From CBDDDW01 sp965226805 (GTDB lineage Bacteria; Chloroflexota; Dehalococcoidia; Lucifugimonadales; JAGWBF01), in the NCBI GenBank assembly GCA_965226805.1, contig CBDDDW010000007.1:1-12611 (forward strand): DNA of 12,611 nt, given 5' to 3'. Below are positions 1-6,601 of the stretch, in pieces; positions within the stretch are counted from its first letter, which is position 1; every line of letters begins with the position of its first letter. The notes below the pieces were generated by a model. That model was not told the origin of the DNA. It worked only from the letters and a program-made list of their open reading frames with translations, and did not search any database. The translations under genes and the position numbers were made by a program.

Positions 1-954
1 CCGAGCAAGAGACTGCTGCTGCTCATCGATAACTGCGAGCATCTTCTAGATTCCTGCGCCCAAACGGCAGTCAGGGTACTTCAGCAGTCCCCACTCGGCC
101 GCATCCTGGCTACCAGCCGAGAACCGTTGGGTGTCCCCGGAGAAGTCACTTATCGCGTTCCTCCACTCCCCATACCCCCATCGAGCGATATACCACTGGA
201 ATCGATTTCGAGATACCAATCCGTGACCTTGTTCGTAGATCGGGCCAGGTCGTCTCAGCCGGACTTAGCCCTCACTGAGGCGACTGGCCCAGCGGTTTCA
301 CAGATCGCGCGACGGCTTGATGGGATTCCGCTGGCCATCGAGCTAGCCGCTGCTAGGGTCAACGTGCTGTCAGTTGATGAGATCGCCAGGCGACTCGATG
401 ACATGTTTCGCCTGTTGACTGGGAGTAGCCGCGGAACTCTGCCCCATCAGCGCACTTTACAGGCGGCTATCGATTGGAGCTACCAGCTCTTGACCGGACC
501 AGAGCAACTGCTATTCAACCGCCTCTCCGTGTTTCGAGGCGGTTTCACCCTCGAAGCAGCCGAACAGGTATCCACCGACCCGGATCAGCGCCAGGAGACA
601 CTGGAACTGCTGGCCCAGCTCGTAAGCAAGTCCATTGTTATGGTGGAACAAAAAGAGGGCGGTCCCACTCGCTATCGCCTTTTGGAGACACTGCGTCAGT
701 ACGCCTGGGAAAGGCTCCAAGAGTCCGGTGAAACAGTCGAGAGGCGCGACCGACATACCCGTTTCTTCATGGAGTTGGCTAAAAGTGTCGAAACCAAGCT
801 GCAGGCCAGGCTATCGGTTGGCTTACGGACTAGTCTCAAGGACGACCAGGACAACCTGCGCGCCGCCTGGGAATGGGCGCTGGAATCGAACAATCCGGAG
901 TTTGTCGGAAGCGAGTCGATGGATTCGTTGGTTTCTATAATGTTGGCCCTCTGA
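1..954 (+). CDS. NB-ARC/AAA-like ATPase regulator (COG3903 type), 5'-partial and probably truncated at its 3' end
   Basis: The frame is open from the first base, so the gene begins upstream; 317 residues are visible. Residues 5-17 read LLLLIDNCEHLLD, a Walker B-like strand. ILATSREPLGVPGE (about 35-48) and GIPLAIELAAARV (about 108-120) are the usual later NB-ARC motifs. A winged-helix-like stretch follows (HQRTLQAAIDWSY, then LSVFRGGFTLEAAE). In this family the ATPase is normally followed by TPR-like repeats and often joined to a LuxR HTH, BTAD or cyclase domain; such proteins are usually signal-responsive transcription regulators. Here the protein stops at TGA 952-954, just after the conserved DNLRAAWEWALESNNPE region, and the last 20 or so residues do not look like the family. 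Nearby alternative frames (about 915-990) give WIRWFL and then YNVGPLKG, which resemble the missing start of the repeat region, so one or more frameshifts are likely. The ATPase identity is firm; the loss of function is inferred. Confidence 0.75.
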   Translation, partial: PSKRLLLLIDNCEHLLDSCAQTAVRVLQQSPLGRILATSREPLGVPGEVTYRVPPLPIPPSSDIPLESISRYQSVTLFVDRARSSQPDLALTEATGPAVSQIARRLDGIPLAIELAAARVNVLSVDEIARRLDDMFRLLTGSSRGTLPHQRTLQAAIDWSYQLLTGPEQLLFNRLSVFRGGFTLEAAEQVSTDPDQRQETLELLAQLVSKSIVMVEQKEGGPTRYRLLETLRQYAWERLQESGETVERRDRHTRFFMELAKSVETKLQARLSVGLRTSLKDDQDNLRAAWEWALESNNPEFVGSESMDSLVSIMLAL

Positions 955-1055
955 AGGGAATCTCTCTTTCTGCTGTCCATGGCGTGGTGTAGAATAGCCG
1001 GAAGGATACCGTCCTTGCAGCCAGCTGGACCTAGGATGCCCTTGGAGGTATGGCG

Positions 1056-1538
1056 ATGACTCGGGCTCAGGAACTCGCCGCGGCATTCGTCAAGGAGATC
1101 GATGCCGTTATCAAGACCGTCGAGGTCTTAACGGGCGAACAATGGCGATTGAAGACAGCGGCCGAGGGCTGGCCTGTGTGTGCTGTGGCGCACCACATCG
1201 GGACAAGAATAGGAATTGTTGGACTCGAAGGTATTCTGAAAGGCGACCCAACTCTGACCTTCAGGGATATAGATCAACTGGACGCGCGCAACGCCCAAGA
1301 CGCGTGAGAGGCCGCCGATTGCACCAAGGATGAAACGCTTGAGCTCCTAAGGAGCTTTTCGTCCCAGGTCGAGCACTTAATTGCAGAGCTAACGGACGAT
1401 CAGCTGAAGACTCGTGGCGAGGTGTTGGCTCGTGGGCCAGTGACGGCGGACCGGTGGATTGCGGTCTCTATGCTCACCCATGTGGGGGCACACCACGACA
1501 GTATCGTCCAGACCGTCTCACAGAATCCAACTCCGTGA
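1056..1538 (+). pseudogene. DinB-like (DinB_2 / mycothiol-maleylpyruvate isomerase fold) protein with an in-frame TGA
   Basis: Reading one frame from ATG 1056 gives 160 codons with a single TGA at codon 84 (1305-1307) and a final TGA at 1536-1538. Both halves look like one DinB-like four-helix protein. The N-terminal part has LTGEQWRLKTAAEGWPV and the metal-ligand-type AHHIG (His46/47). The part after the stop has CTKDETLELLRSF, LTDDQLKTR and a C-terminal THVGAHHDS helix, again His-rich. The family typically runs NAQ...CTKEETLELL without a break, and the spacing here matches with the TGA standing for one ordinary residue. A GGAGG at 1044-1048 lies 7 nt before ATG 1056 but only 1 nt before ATG 1050, so 1056 is the better start. 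DinB-like proteins are metal-dependent enzymes, commonly thiol-linked transferases; the substrate here is unknown. A nonsense mutation (for example CGA to TGA) is the simplest explanation. Confidence 0.7.
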
Positions 1539-1576
1539 ACCGCTATCGGTGGCTACGGGCATCCATGACCCGATTC

Positions 1577-1589
1577 GCTAGTGACTAGC
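1577..1589. repeat. Small perfect hairpin GCTAG-TGA-CTAGC
   Basis: A five-base perfect inverted repeat with a three-base loop lies 38 bases after the end of the DinB-like frame, in the 155-base gap before the MFS gene. No T-run follows, so it is at best a weak terminator. Confidence 0.3.
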
Positions 1590-1693
1590 CCTAGTACCCT
1601 CGACACAGCGAAAGGCGCACACTCCTCCCTGGTAGCCCGCGATATGCGCCCCTACCTTTCCCACGAATCACGGTGGCCGGGGAAAAACTCCAC

Positions 1694-2896
1694 ATGCTGA
1701 GGTCTCTGCGCCACCGCGACTTCCGCTGGTACTGGTACAGCTCCGCCGCGTGGGCGGCTGCCTTCGGGATGCAGTTTCTGATCCTGGGCGTGCTTGTACT
1801 GAAGCTGACCGACGACTCCTCCACCAAGCTAGGTCTGACGATCTTCCTGTACGGCGTGCCCAACCTGGCCTTCGTGCTATTTGGCGGGATCTTTGCCGAC
1901 CGCGTTGAGAAGCGGAAGCTCTTGATAGCTACCCAGGCCCTCGTGATCCTCTCGATCCTGGCCGTTGCTACCGTCGAGATTCGTGACCTAGAGAAGATGT
2001 GGCACGTTTATGCCGTCGTTTTGATCCTCGGGACTTTGCAGGCCCTCAACATGCCCGCGCGCCAGGCAATAGTTGCGGAGCTGGTACCGCGCGAAGACAC
2101 CCTGAACGCCGTGGCGCTTAGCCAGTCGGTGATGCACGTGGGGCGCGTCATCGGACCGCCCGTCGCTGGAGGAATCATCGAGCTGGCGGGCGTTGGCCCC
2201 GCGCTGTACTTTAACGCCGCCTGCTATCTGTTGGCGGTGGTGTGTATCATGATGATCAGGGGGACGTCGCAACATCGGTCCGTTGGAGAATCTACCATTC
2301 TGCGAGACCTCGTTATAGGGCTGAACTACTTCAGAACAACGCCGGTAGTCTCAGCGATCGTTGGGATCGGATTCGCCACAGGCTTCTTCGCGATGCCCCA
2401 CCTACATGTCATGCCCGCCTTTGCCAAGGAAGTGCTGGACGTGGATGCGGGCGGCGCCGGGGTGCTCCTGATGGCTTTTGCTATCGGCTCACTGGTGGGG
2501 AGCATCGGCCTGGCCTCTTTGGGCAACTTCCAGCACAAGGGCTGGCTGCTGCTGGGAGCGGTCCTCGGGTTCGGCTGCACGCTGTTCTTGTTCGCCTGGT
2601 CCCCGTGGTATTGGGTGTCCTGGGTCATACTCCTGTTCGTCGGCATGGGGGGCGCGAGCTACGTCGCCATGGGAAACACGGTGCTACAGGTCACGGTGCC
2701 GCGCGAGGTACTGGGTCGAGTGTTCAGCCTGTGGAGCGTCGGGGCGGCGCTGGTCCAGGTCGGGGCGCTCCCCATGGGAGTAATCGCCGATCTCGTGAAC
2801 TGGCACGTCGCCATAGCTACCGGGGCGACCGGACTCCTTGTGGTCGCGCTGTGGCTGGGTGTGTGGCGGCCCACCCTGCGGCACCTCAAGGTGTAG
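1694..2896 (+). CDS. MFS transporter, EntS/MFS_3-like exporter
   Basis: This is a 400-residue integral membrane protein of normal MFS length. It opens with MLRSLRHRDFRWYWYSS, the typical N-terminus of the EntS/MFS_3 group, before the first membrane helix (residues about 15-40). The loop GGIFADRVEKRKLL (about 59-72) is the MFS motif A between helices 2 and 3. Later NMPARQAIVAELVPRE and GRVIGPPVAGGI are also characteristic of this group. About 11-12 hydrophobic segments alternate with short loops to the C-terminal LGVWRPTLRHLKV. Members export siderophores, drugs or other small molecules by proton antiport; the substrate cannot be read from sequence. ATG 1694 is preferred because the family N-terminus begins there and GGGGAA lies about 8-10 nt upstream; GTG 1673 is an in-frame alternative without a clear ribosome site. 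A hairpin at 2952-2968 probably ends the transcript. Confidence 0.85.
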   Translation: MLRSLRHRDFRWYWYSSAAWAAAFGMQFLILGVLVLKLTDDSSTKLGLTIFLYGVPNLAFVLFGGIFADRVEKRKLLIATQALVILSILAVATVEIRDLEKMWHVYAVVLILGTLQALNMPARQAIVAELVPREDTLNAVALSQSVMHVGRVIGPPVAGGIIELAGVGPALYFNAACYLLAVVCIMMIRGTSQHRSVGESTILRDLVIGLNYFRTTPVVSAIVGIGFATGFFAMPHLHVMPAFAKEVLDVDAGGAGVLLMAFAIGSLVGSIGLASLGNFQHKGWLLLGAVLGFGCTLFLFAWSPWYWVSWVILLFVGMGGASYVAMGNTVLQVTVPREVLGRVFSLWSVGAALVQVGALPMGVIADLVNWHVAIATGATGLLVVALWLGVWRPTLRHLKV

Positions 2897-2951
2897 CAGG
2901 CTCCAGGCTCTCCAGTATCCTTGGCAGGCCGCGGAAGAAAGGGGTGTGCAG

Positions 2952-2968
2952 AGGGGCGAAGCCCCTTT
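2952..2968 (+). terminator. Probable intrinsic terminator after the MFS gene
   Basis: AGGGGC-GAA-GCCCCT followed by TT forms a six-pair GC-rich stem with a tight loop, 55 nt after the MFS stop codon. The T-tract is short, and the hairpin is embedded in a repeat-rich stretch, so it could instead be part of a dispersed repeat. Confidence 0.45.
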
Positions 2969-2971
2969 GCC

Positions 2972-2992
2972 TGTCCTGAGCCTGCCGAAGGG
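2972..2992. repeat. Short dispersed repeat, copy 1 (CCTGAGCCTGCCGAAGG core)
   Basis: This 21-base unit recurs in degenerate form at 3049-3069 (18 of 21 bases identical). Its complement (CCTTCGGCAGGCTCAGG) belongs to the TTCGACAGGCTCAGG class of intergenic repeats seen in many bacterial genomes. It lies in the noncoding gap between the MFS gene and csoR. Confidence 0.5.
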
Positions 2993-3029
2993 CCGGGACC
3001 CTGAGGGTGTCCCTCAAATATAAGTTTCT

Positions 3030-3076
3030 CCCCCTTCCTGGCCAGGCATGTCCTGAGTCTATCGAAGGGAAGGGGG
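3030..3076. repeat. Inverted repeat CCCCCTTCC / GGAAGGGGG enclosing repeat copy 2
   Basis: Perfect nine-base arms at 3030-3038 and 3068-3076 enclose 29 bases that contain the second copy of the dispersed repeat. Together with GGGAC/GTCCC (2995-2999 and 3009-3013) and the hairpin at 2952-2968 this makes a compact hairpin cluster, suggestive of a small non-autonomous repeat element. Confidence 0.5.
3049..3069. repeat. Short dispersed repeat, copy 2
   Basis: TGTCCTGAGTCTATCGAAGG plus one G matches the copy at 2972-2992 at 18 of 21 positions, in the same orientation. Confidence 0.5.
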
Positions 3077-3119
3077 CCAGGGGGATGGTCGAAAGAGTTT
3101 TTCAGCACCATTCTGGTAC

Positions 3120-3149
3120 TTGACGACTACCCTTGTCAGGCGGTACGCT
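3120..3149 (+). promoter_or_regulatory. Probable sigma-70-type promoter of the csoR-copA operon
   Basis: TTGACG (3120-3125) and TACGCT (3144-3149) are separated by 18 bases. The expected transcription start, about 3155-3158, falls at the edge of the palindromic operator at 3158-3180, the right geometry for repression. The -10 element is a weak match to consensus. Confidence 0.5.
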
Positions 3150-3157
3150 GATGATAG

Positions 3158-3180
3158 ACCCCCACCCAGTGGGTGTGGGT
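3158..3180. promoter_or_regulatory. CsoR operator palindrome
   Basis: This 23-base near-perfect palindrome has half-sites ACCCCCACCCA and TGGGTGTGGGT around a central G; 10 of 11 pairs match. Known CsoR operators are GC-rich inverted repeats of C-runs and G-runs with a short centre, and this fits that pattern well. It lies 24 nt before the csoR ATG and overlaps the predicted transcription start, so apo-CsoR bound here would block the whole csoR-copA transcript and Cu(I) would release it. Its position in the leader argues against the upstream TTG (3133) as the csoR start. Confidence 0.75.
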
Positions 3181-3204
3181 TTAGCCAGAGGAAAGGACAG
3201 TGAG

Positions 3205-3471
3205 ATGTTACCTCAAGTAAAAGGCGAGGCCTTGAAAAGGTTCAGCTACATCGAAGGCCACCTTGCCGGAGTTAAGCGGATGGTAGAGGAGGACAAGTAC
3301 TGCGTAGACGTCTTGAAGCAGACCTACGCCATCAGGCGGGCCATAGAAAAAGTCGAGGCGTTGCTGCTAGAGGGACACCTGGACACCTGCGTCGTGGAGG
3401 GGATTCGCGGCGGCAGGGATAAGGAGGTCCTGGGCGAGCTGGTGGAGCTGTATAGTCTGGCCAACAAGTAG
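3205..3471 (+). CDS. csoR: CsoR, copper(I)-sensing transcriptional repressor
   Basis: This 88-residue all-helical protein has the usual CsoR/RcnR length. The Cu(I) ligand set is complete: Cys33 in DKYCVDVL, then His58 and Cys62 in EGHLDTCVVEG. The spacing of 25 and 4 residues equals that of the M. tuberculosis ligands Cys36/His61/Cys65. This favours copper over nickel (RcnR) or formaldehyde (FrmR) sensing. The N-terminal YIEGHLAGVKRMVEEDK is the family's first helix. The start is ATG 3205, with AGAGGAAAGGA seven bases upstream; a TTG at 3133 would place the operator inside the gene. copA begins 24 bases after the stop codon, so the two are almost certainly one operon under autoregulation. In the family, apo-CsoR tetramers bind the operator and Cu(I) binding releases them. 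Confidence 0.93.
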   Translation: MLPQVKGEALKRFSYIEGHLAGVKRMVEEDKYCVDVLKQTYAIRRAIEKVEALLLEGHLDTCVVEGIRGGRDKEVLGELVELYSLANK

Positions 3472-3495
3472 GCTGCTGGAGGAGCCCCTATTTCT

Positions 3496-6012
3496 ATGAG
3501 AGAACAAGCCGAGAAGAGCCGCCGACTGGTCCTGCCCGTGGACGGGATGACCTGCGCCGCCTGTGTTGGCCACGTGGAGGCCGCCTTGAGGGGCGTCGAG
3601 GGAGTGGCAAAGGCCGATGTAAACCTGGCCACCGAAAGGGCCACGGTGGAGTTGGGGCCGGAGGTGCCTCTGGAGGACCTGGTCGATGCCGTGGAGGAGG
3701 CGGGCTATGCTGTATCGGTGGAGAGGGCCGAGCTGCGGGTAGGCGGGATGACCTGCGCTTCCTGTGTGTCCCGCGTGGAAGGGGCCCTCAGGGGAGTACG
3801 GGGCGTCCACTCAGCCAGTGTGAACCTAGCGACGGAGACGGGCACCGTTGAGTATATACCCGGAGTCGCTTCTCTCGATGATTTTCGCGCGGCCGTGGAC
3901 GAGGCAGGGTATAGCGTCGAAGGACTGGCTGATACGGATGATGCAGAGAAGGAGATGGACCGTCTGGGCAGGGTAAAGGAGATCAAGGCCCTCCGCAACA
4001 GGTTCGCCCTCGCCGCGATCCTGGGCGCCATCATCTTTCTGGGCAGCTTTGATGGCTTTCCCTTGGTCTCGAGCCTCATGGACCGGACATACTACCCATT
4101 CCTGCTATGGGCGCTGGCCACACCGGTGCAGTTCTGGGCGGGCTGGATGTTCTACACATCGGGCCTAGGCGCACTACGGCACCGGACGGCCAACATGCAC
4201 ACCCTTATCGCCCTGGGCACCAGCGTGGCCTATCTCTATAGTGTGGCCGTCGTGTTCATAATCACTTTGTCCCCGGAAACCCTGTCGGATGATGGCATAG
4301 AGGCGGCGGTGTACTTCGACACGTCCGCCATTATCATCGCCCTCATACTCCTGGGGCGCCTCTTGGAGGCACGGGCCAGAGGGCAGACCTCGGAGGCCAT
4401 CCGCCGCCTCATGGAGCTCAGGCCCGGCACGGCTCGTGTAGTCCGGGATGGCGGCGAGGTGGACTTGCCCCTGGACCAGGTGGTCCCGGGTGACGTAATC
4501 GTGGTGCGCCCCGGCGAGAAGATACCGGTGGACGGCGAAGTAGTCCAGGGCTACTCCACCATAGACGAGTCCATGCTCACGGGAGAGAGCATGCCGGTGG
4601 AGAAATCCGAGGGCGCCCAGGTCTATGGCGCCACCGTCAACAGGACCGGTGGGTTCCAGTTCCGAGCCACCAAGGTGGGCAAGGATACCCTGCTATCCCA
4701 GATCATCGAGCTGGTGCAGCAGGCCCAGGGGTCCAAAGCGCCCATACAGCGCATGGCCGACGTGGTGTCTGCCTATTTCGTGCCGGCTGTGCTGGGGTTG
4801 TCCATGGGGGCATTCCTACTCTGGCTCTTCCTGGGTCCTGAGCCAAGCCTGACCTACGCCCTCCTCGTCATGGTGGCAGTGCTTATCATAGCCTGCCCCT
4901 GCGCCCTGGGGCTGGCTACTCCCACGGCGATCATGGTCGGCACCGGCAAAGGCGCCGAGAAGGGTGTGCTCGTTCGCAGCGCCGAGGCCCTCGAGGTGGC
5001 CCACAAGGCCGACGTGGTGGTCATGGACAAGACGGGCACCCTGACTACCGGCCGGCCCTCCGTGACCGACCTTATCGTCGCTTCAGGAACCAACGATGAC
5101 CTTCTGAGACTGGCTGCGTCCGCCGAGCGCAGGTCTGAGCACCCCCTGGGCGAAGCGGTCGTCCGGGAGGCGCAGGCGCGCGGGATAGCGCTGGAGGAGA
5201 TCGAGAGGTTCGAGGCGGTTCCTGGCCGGGGGGTGGAGGCCAGGATGAACGGCAACACCGTGTTCCTGGGAAACGGGTCCCTGATGGAGGAGAAGGGGCT
5301 GCGCCTGAATGGGCTGGACGCAGCCGCGGAGCGGTTGGCCGACGAGGGTAAGACGCCCATGTACGTGGCCTCCAATGGGGAAGCTCTGGGAGTCATCGGA
5401 GTGGCCGACACGCTGAAGCCCGAGGCACACCAGGTCGTGGCGCGCCTCCAGGAGATGGGCCTGGAAGTTATCATGTTGACGGGCGACGGCCGGTCAACTG
5501 CCGAGGCTGTAGCGGGCCAGGCCGGTGTCGACCGTGTGATCGCGCAGGTCCTGCCCCAGAGCAAGGTGGATGTTGTGAAGGAGCTCCAGCGTGAGGGCAG
5601 GGTGGTGGCCATGGTGGGCGACGGCATCAACGACGCTCCGGCCCTGACCCAGGCCGATGTTGGAATCGCCATGGGCACCGGCACCGACGTGGCCATGGAG
5701 TCCGCGGACATCACACTCATGCGGGGCGACCTCCAGGGTGTGCTGACGGCGTTTCACTTGAGCCGCAGCACCATGCGCACCATAAAGCAGAACCTCTTCT
5801 GGGCCTTCTTCTACAACGCGGCCCTGATTCCCGTCGCCGCGGGCGTCCTCTATCCCCTGTTCAATGGCTTGGGCGGCGTTCCCTCGGGGCTCCACTTCTT
5901 CTTCGGCGACCAGGGCTTCCTGAACCCGGTCCTGGCGGCGCTGGCCATGGCCTTGAGCTCTGTGACCGTCGTGAGCAACTCCCTGCGCCTTCGCAGGCTC
6001 AAGCTGGGCTAG
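3496..6012 (+). CDS. copA: CopA, Cu(I)-exporting P1B-1-type ATPase
   Basis: This 838-residue inner-membrane pump moves Cu(I) out of the cytoplasm using ATP. Two N-terminal HMA domains carry GMTCAAC (Cys20/Cys23) and GMTCASC (Cys87/Cys90). Membrane helices start near residue 168. The A-domain has TGES at 362-365. The membrane metal site is Cys467-Pro-Cys469 in LIIACPCALGLATP. The P-domain has the phosphorylated Asp511 in DKTGTLT, and the N-domain has SEHP (His549). GDGINDAPAL (708-717) is the hinge. Tyr773-Asn774 in helix 7 and Met818/Ser821/Ser822 (MxxSS) in helix 8 complete the P1B-1 signature that distinguishes Cu(I) from Zn/Cd pumps. GGAGGAG (3478-3484) precedes the ATG by 11 bases, slightly long. 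Nothing is missing or truncated. Co-transcription with csoR through the 24-base gap makes copper-induced expression very likely. Confidence 0.96.
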   Translation: MREQAEKSRRLVLPVDGMTCAACVGHVEAALRGVEGVAKADVNLATERATVELGPEVPLEDLVDAVEEAGYAVSVERAELRVGGMTCASCVSRVEGALRGVRGVHSASVNLATETGTVEYIPGVASLDDFRAAVDEAGYSVEGLADTDDAEKEMDRLGRVKEIKALRNRFALAAILGAIIFLGSFDGFPLVSSLMDRTYYPFLLWALATPVQFWAGWMFYTSGLGALRHRTANMHTLIALGTSVAYLYSVAVVFIITLSPETLSDDGIEAAVYFDTSAIIIALILLGRLLEARARGQTSEAIRRLMELRPGTARVVRDGGEVDLPLDQVVPGDVIVVRPGEKIPVDGEVVQGYSTIDESMLTGESMPVEKSEGAQVYGATVNRTGGFQFRATKVGKDTLLSQIIELVQQAQGSKAPIQRMADVVSAYFVPAVLGLSMGAFLLWLFLGPEPSLTYALLVMVAVLIIACPCALGLATPTAIMVGTGKGAEKGVLVRSAEALEVAHKADVVVMDKTGTLTTGRPSVTDLIVASGTNDDLLRLAASAERRSEHPLGEAVVREAQARGIALEEIERFEAVPGRGVEARMNGNTVFLGNGSLMEEKGLRLNGLDAAAERLADEGKTPMYVASNGEALGVIGVADTLKPEAHQVVARLQEMGLEVIMLTGDGRSTAEAVAGQAGVDRVIAQVLPQSKVDVVKELQREGRVVAMVGDGINDAPALTQADVGIAMGTGTDVAMESADITLMRGDLQGVLTAFHLSRSTMRTIKQNLFWAFFYNAALIPVAAGVLYPLFNGLGGVPSGLHFFFGDQGFLNPVLAALAMALSSVTVVSNSLRLRRLKLG

Positions 6013-6036
6013 ATCGTGTCCCCTCGCCCTTGGCCC

Positions 6037-6053
6037 CTCTCCCACGTGGAGAG
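6037..6053 (+). terminator. Hairpin after copA, weak terminator or repeat
   Basis: CTCTCC-CACGT-GGAGAG forms six perfect pairs, starting 24 bases after the copA stop. No T-run follows. The surrounding pyrimidine-rich sequence resembles intergenic repeats more than a classic terminator. Confidence 0.3.
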
Positions 6054-6080
6054 AGGTGGCTCTGAAGGTCACATTCCTGG

Positions 6081-6178
6081 CTGTCACTCTGAGTCCGCCT
6101 GAGGCGGACGAAGGGTCTTACCTCGCTGATGAGAAGCGAGAGAGAGATTCTTCGTCGCTTCGCTCCTCAGAATGACAG
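6081..6178. repeat. MITE-like 98-bp inverted-repeat element between copA and the YHS gene
   Basis: The 13-base ends CTGTCACTCTGAG (6081-6093) and CTCAGAATGACAG (6166-6178) are inverted repeats with one mismatch. Inside are a perfect seven-pair hairpin GTCCGCC-TGA-GGCGGAC (6093-6109) and a six-pair CTCGCT/AGCGAG hairpin (6122-6140). No coding potential is evident. The architecture fits a small non-autonomous element or REP/MITE-type intergenic repeat; the TGTCATTCTGAG end motif is known from scattered bacterial intergenic repeats. No transposase is linked, and no clear target duplication was found by eye. Confidence 0.6.
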
Positions 6179-6264
6179 TCTTAAGGCAAGGCTCTCTTGG
6201 GAAATGGGTGACCGTAGGCATGGGTGAGAGGCTAGGAATCAGCTACATCAGGAGGAACAGGACC

Positions 6265-6417
6265 ATGGCGATCGACCCGGTATGCAACATGGAGGTAGAC
6301 GAGGCCAACCCACCCGGCGGCAAGACTGACCACCAAGGCGTGACTTACTACTTCTGCGCCCCCGGCTGCAAGCGGGTCTTCGAGAGAGACCCCGAGAAGT
6401 ACCTCGGCGGGAGTTAA
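6265..6417 (+). CDS. Small YHS-domain protein, probable metal binding
   Basis: This 50-residue protein is essentially a single YHS domain. It begins AIDPVCNMEVDE with Cys7, then has YYFCAPGCKRVF with Cys31 and Cys35, and ends DPEKYLGG. These Cys positions are the conserved YHS/TRASH metal-ligand pattern. The same domain is often fused to, or encoded beside, Cu- and Zn-type P1B ATPases, so its place 252 bases after copA suggests a role in copper handling, possibly delivery or buffering in the cytoplasm. No signal peptide is present. ATG 6265 is chosen because GGAGGA (6251-6256) sits eight bases upstream and the domain starts at residue 2; earlier in-frame starts would translate the MITE-like element. 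A separate transcript is possible given the repeat between it and copA. Confidence 0.85.
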   Translation: MAIDPVCNMEVDEANPPGGKTDHQGVTYYFCAPGCKRVFERDPEKYLGGS

Positions 6418-6446
6418 CTGACCCGATGCGCGGGTAGCACCCCGCC

Positions 6447-6469
6447 CATGGTTCGACGAGCTCACCATG
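6447..6469. repeat. Dispersed palindromic repeat (TTCGACGAGCTCACCATGAG type)
   Basis: CATGGT and ACCATG arms surround TCGACGAGCTC. The unit GGTTCGACGAGCTCACCATG is a common REP-like intergenic repeat form and is related to the complement of the copies at 2972 and 3049. It lies in the gap between the YHS and glutaredoxin genes, about 30 bases after the YHS stop. Confidence 0.45.
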
Positions 6470-6601
6470 AGCGGTTAAGGGTTGTCGCTCTTCGAAGCGG
6501 GGTCCCACCCAACGCGGTGCAGGGCATGCCCCAGTTGAAACGGGACGCTATCCTGGAATACAATAAGAAGTGCTTACCCAAATCCCGTCAGGTGGTGTTA
6601 G

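Noticed and set aside
2242..2979. 245-codon plus-strand open frame overlapping the MFS gene
   Set aside because: Arg/Gly-rich composition with no family-like motifs; it overlaps the clearly real MFS frame.
3133..3204. N-terminal extension of CsoR from TTG 3133
   Set aside because: It would put the palindromic operator inside the coding region, has no matching ribosome site, and adds residues absent from CsoR proteins; ATG 3205 is well supported.
4854..5720. 288-codon minus-strand open frame inside copA
   Set aside because: It is fully antisense to the conserved catalytic domains of CopA, with Ser/Arg/Ala-rich low-complexity composition typical of a GC-rich shadow frame.
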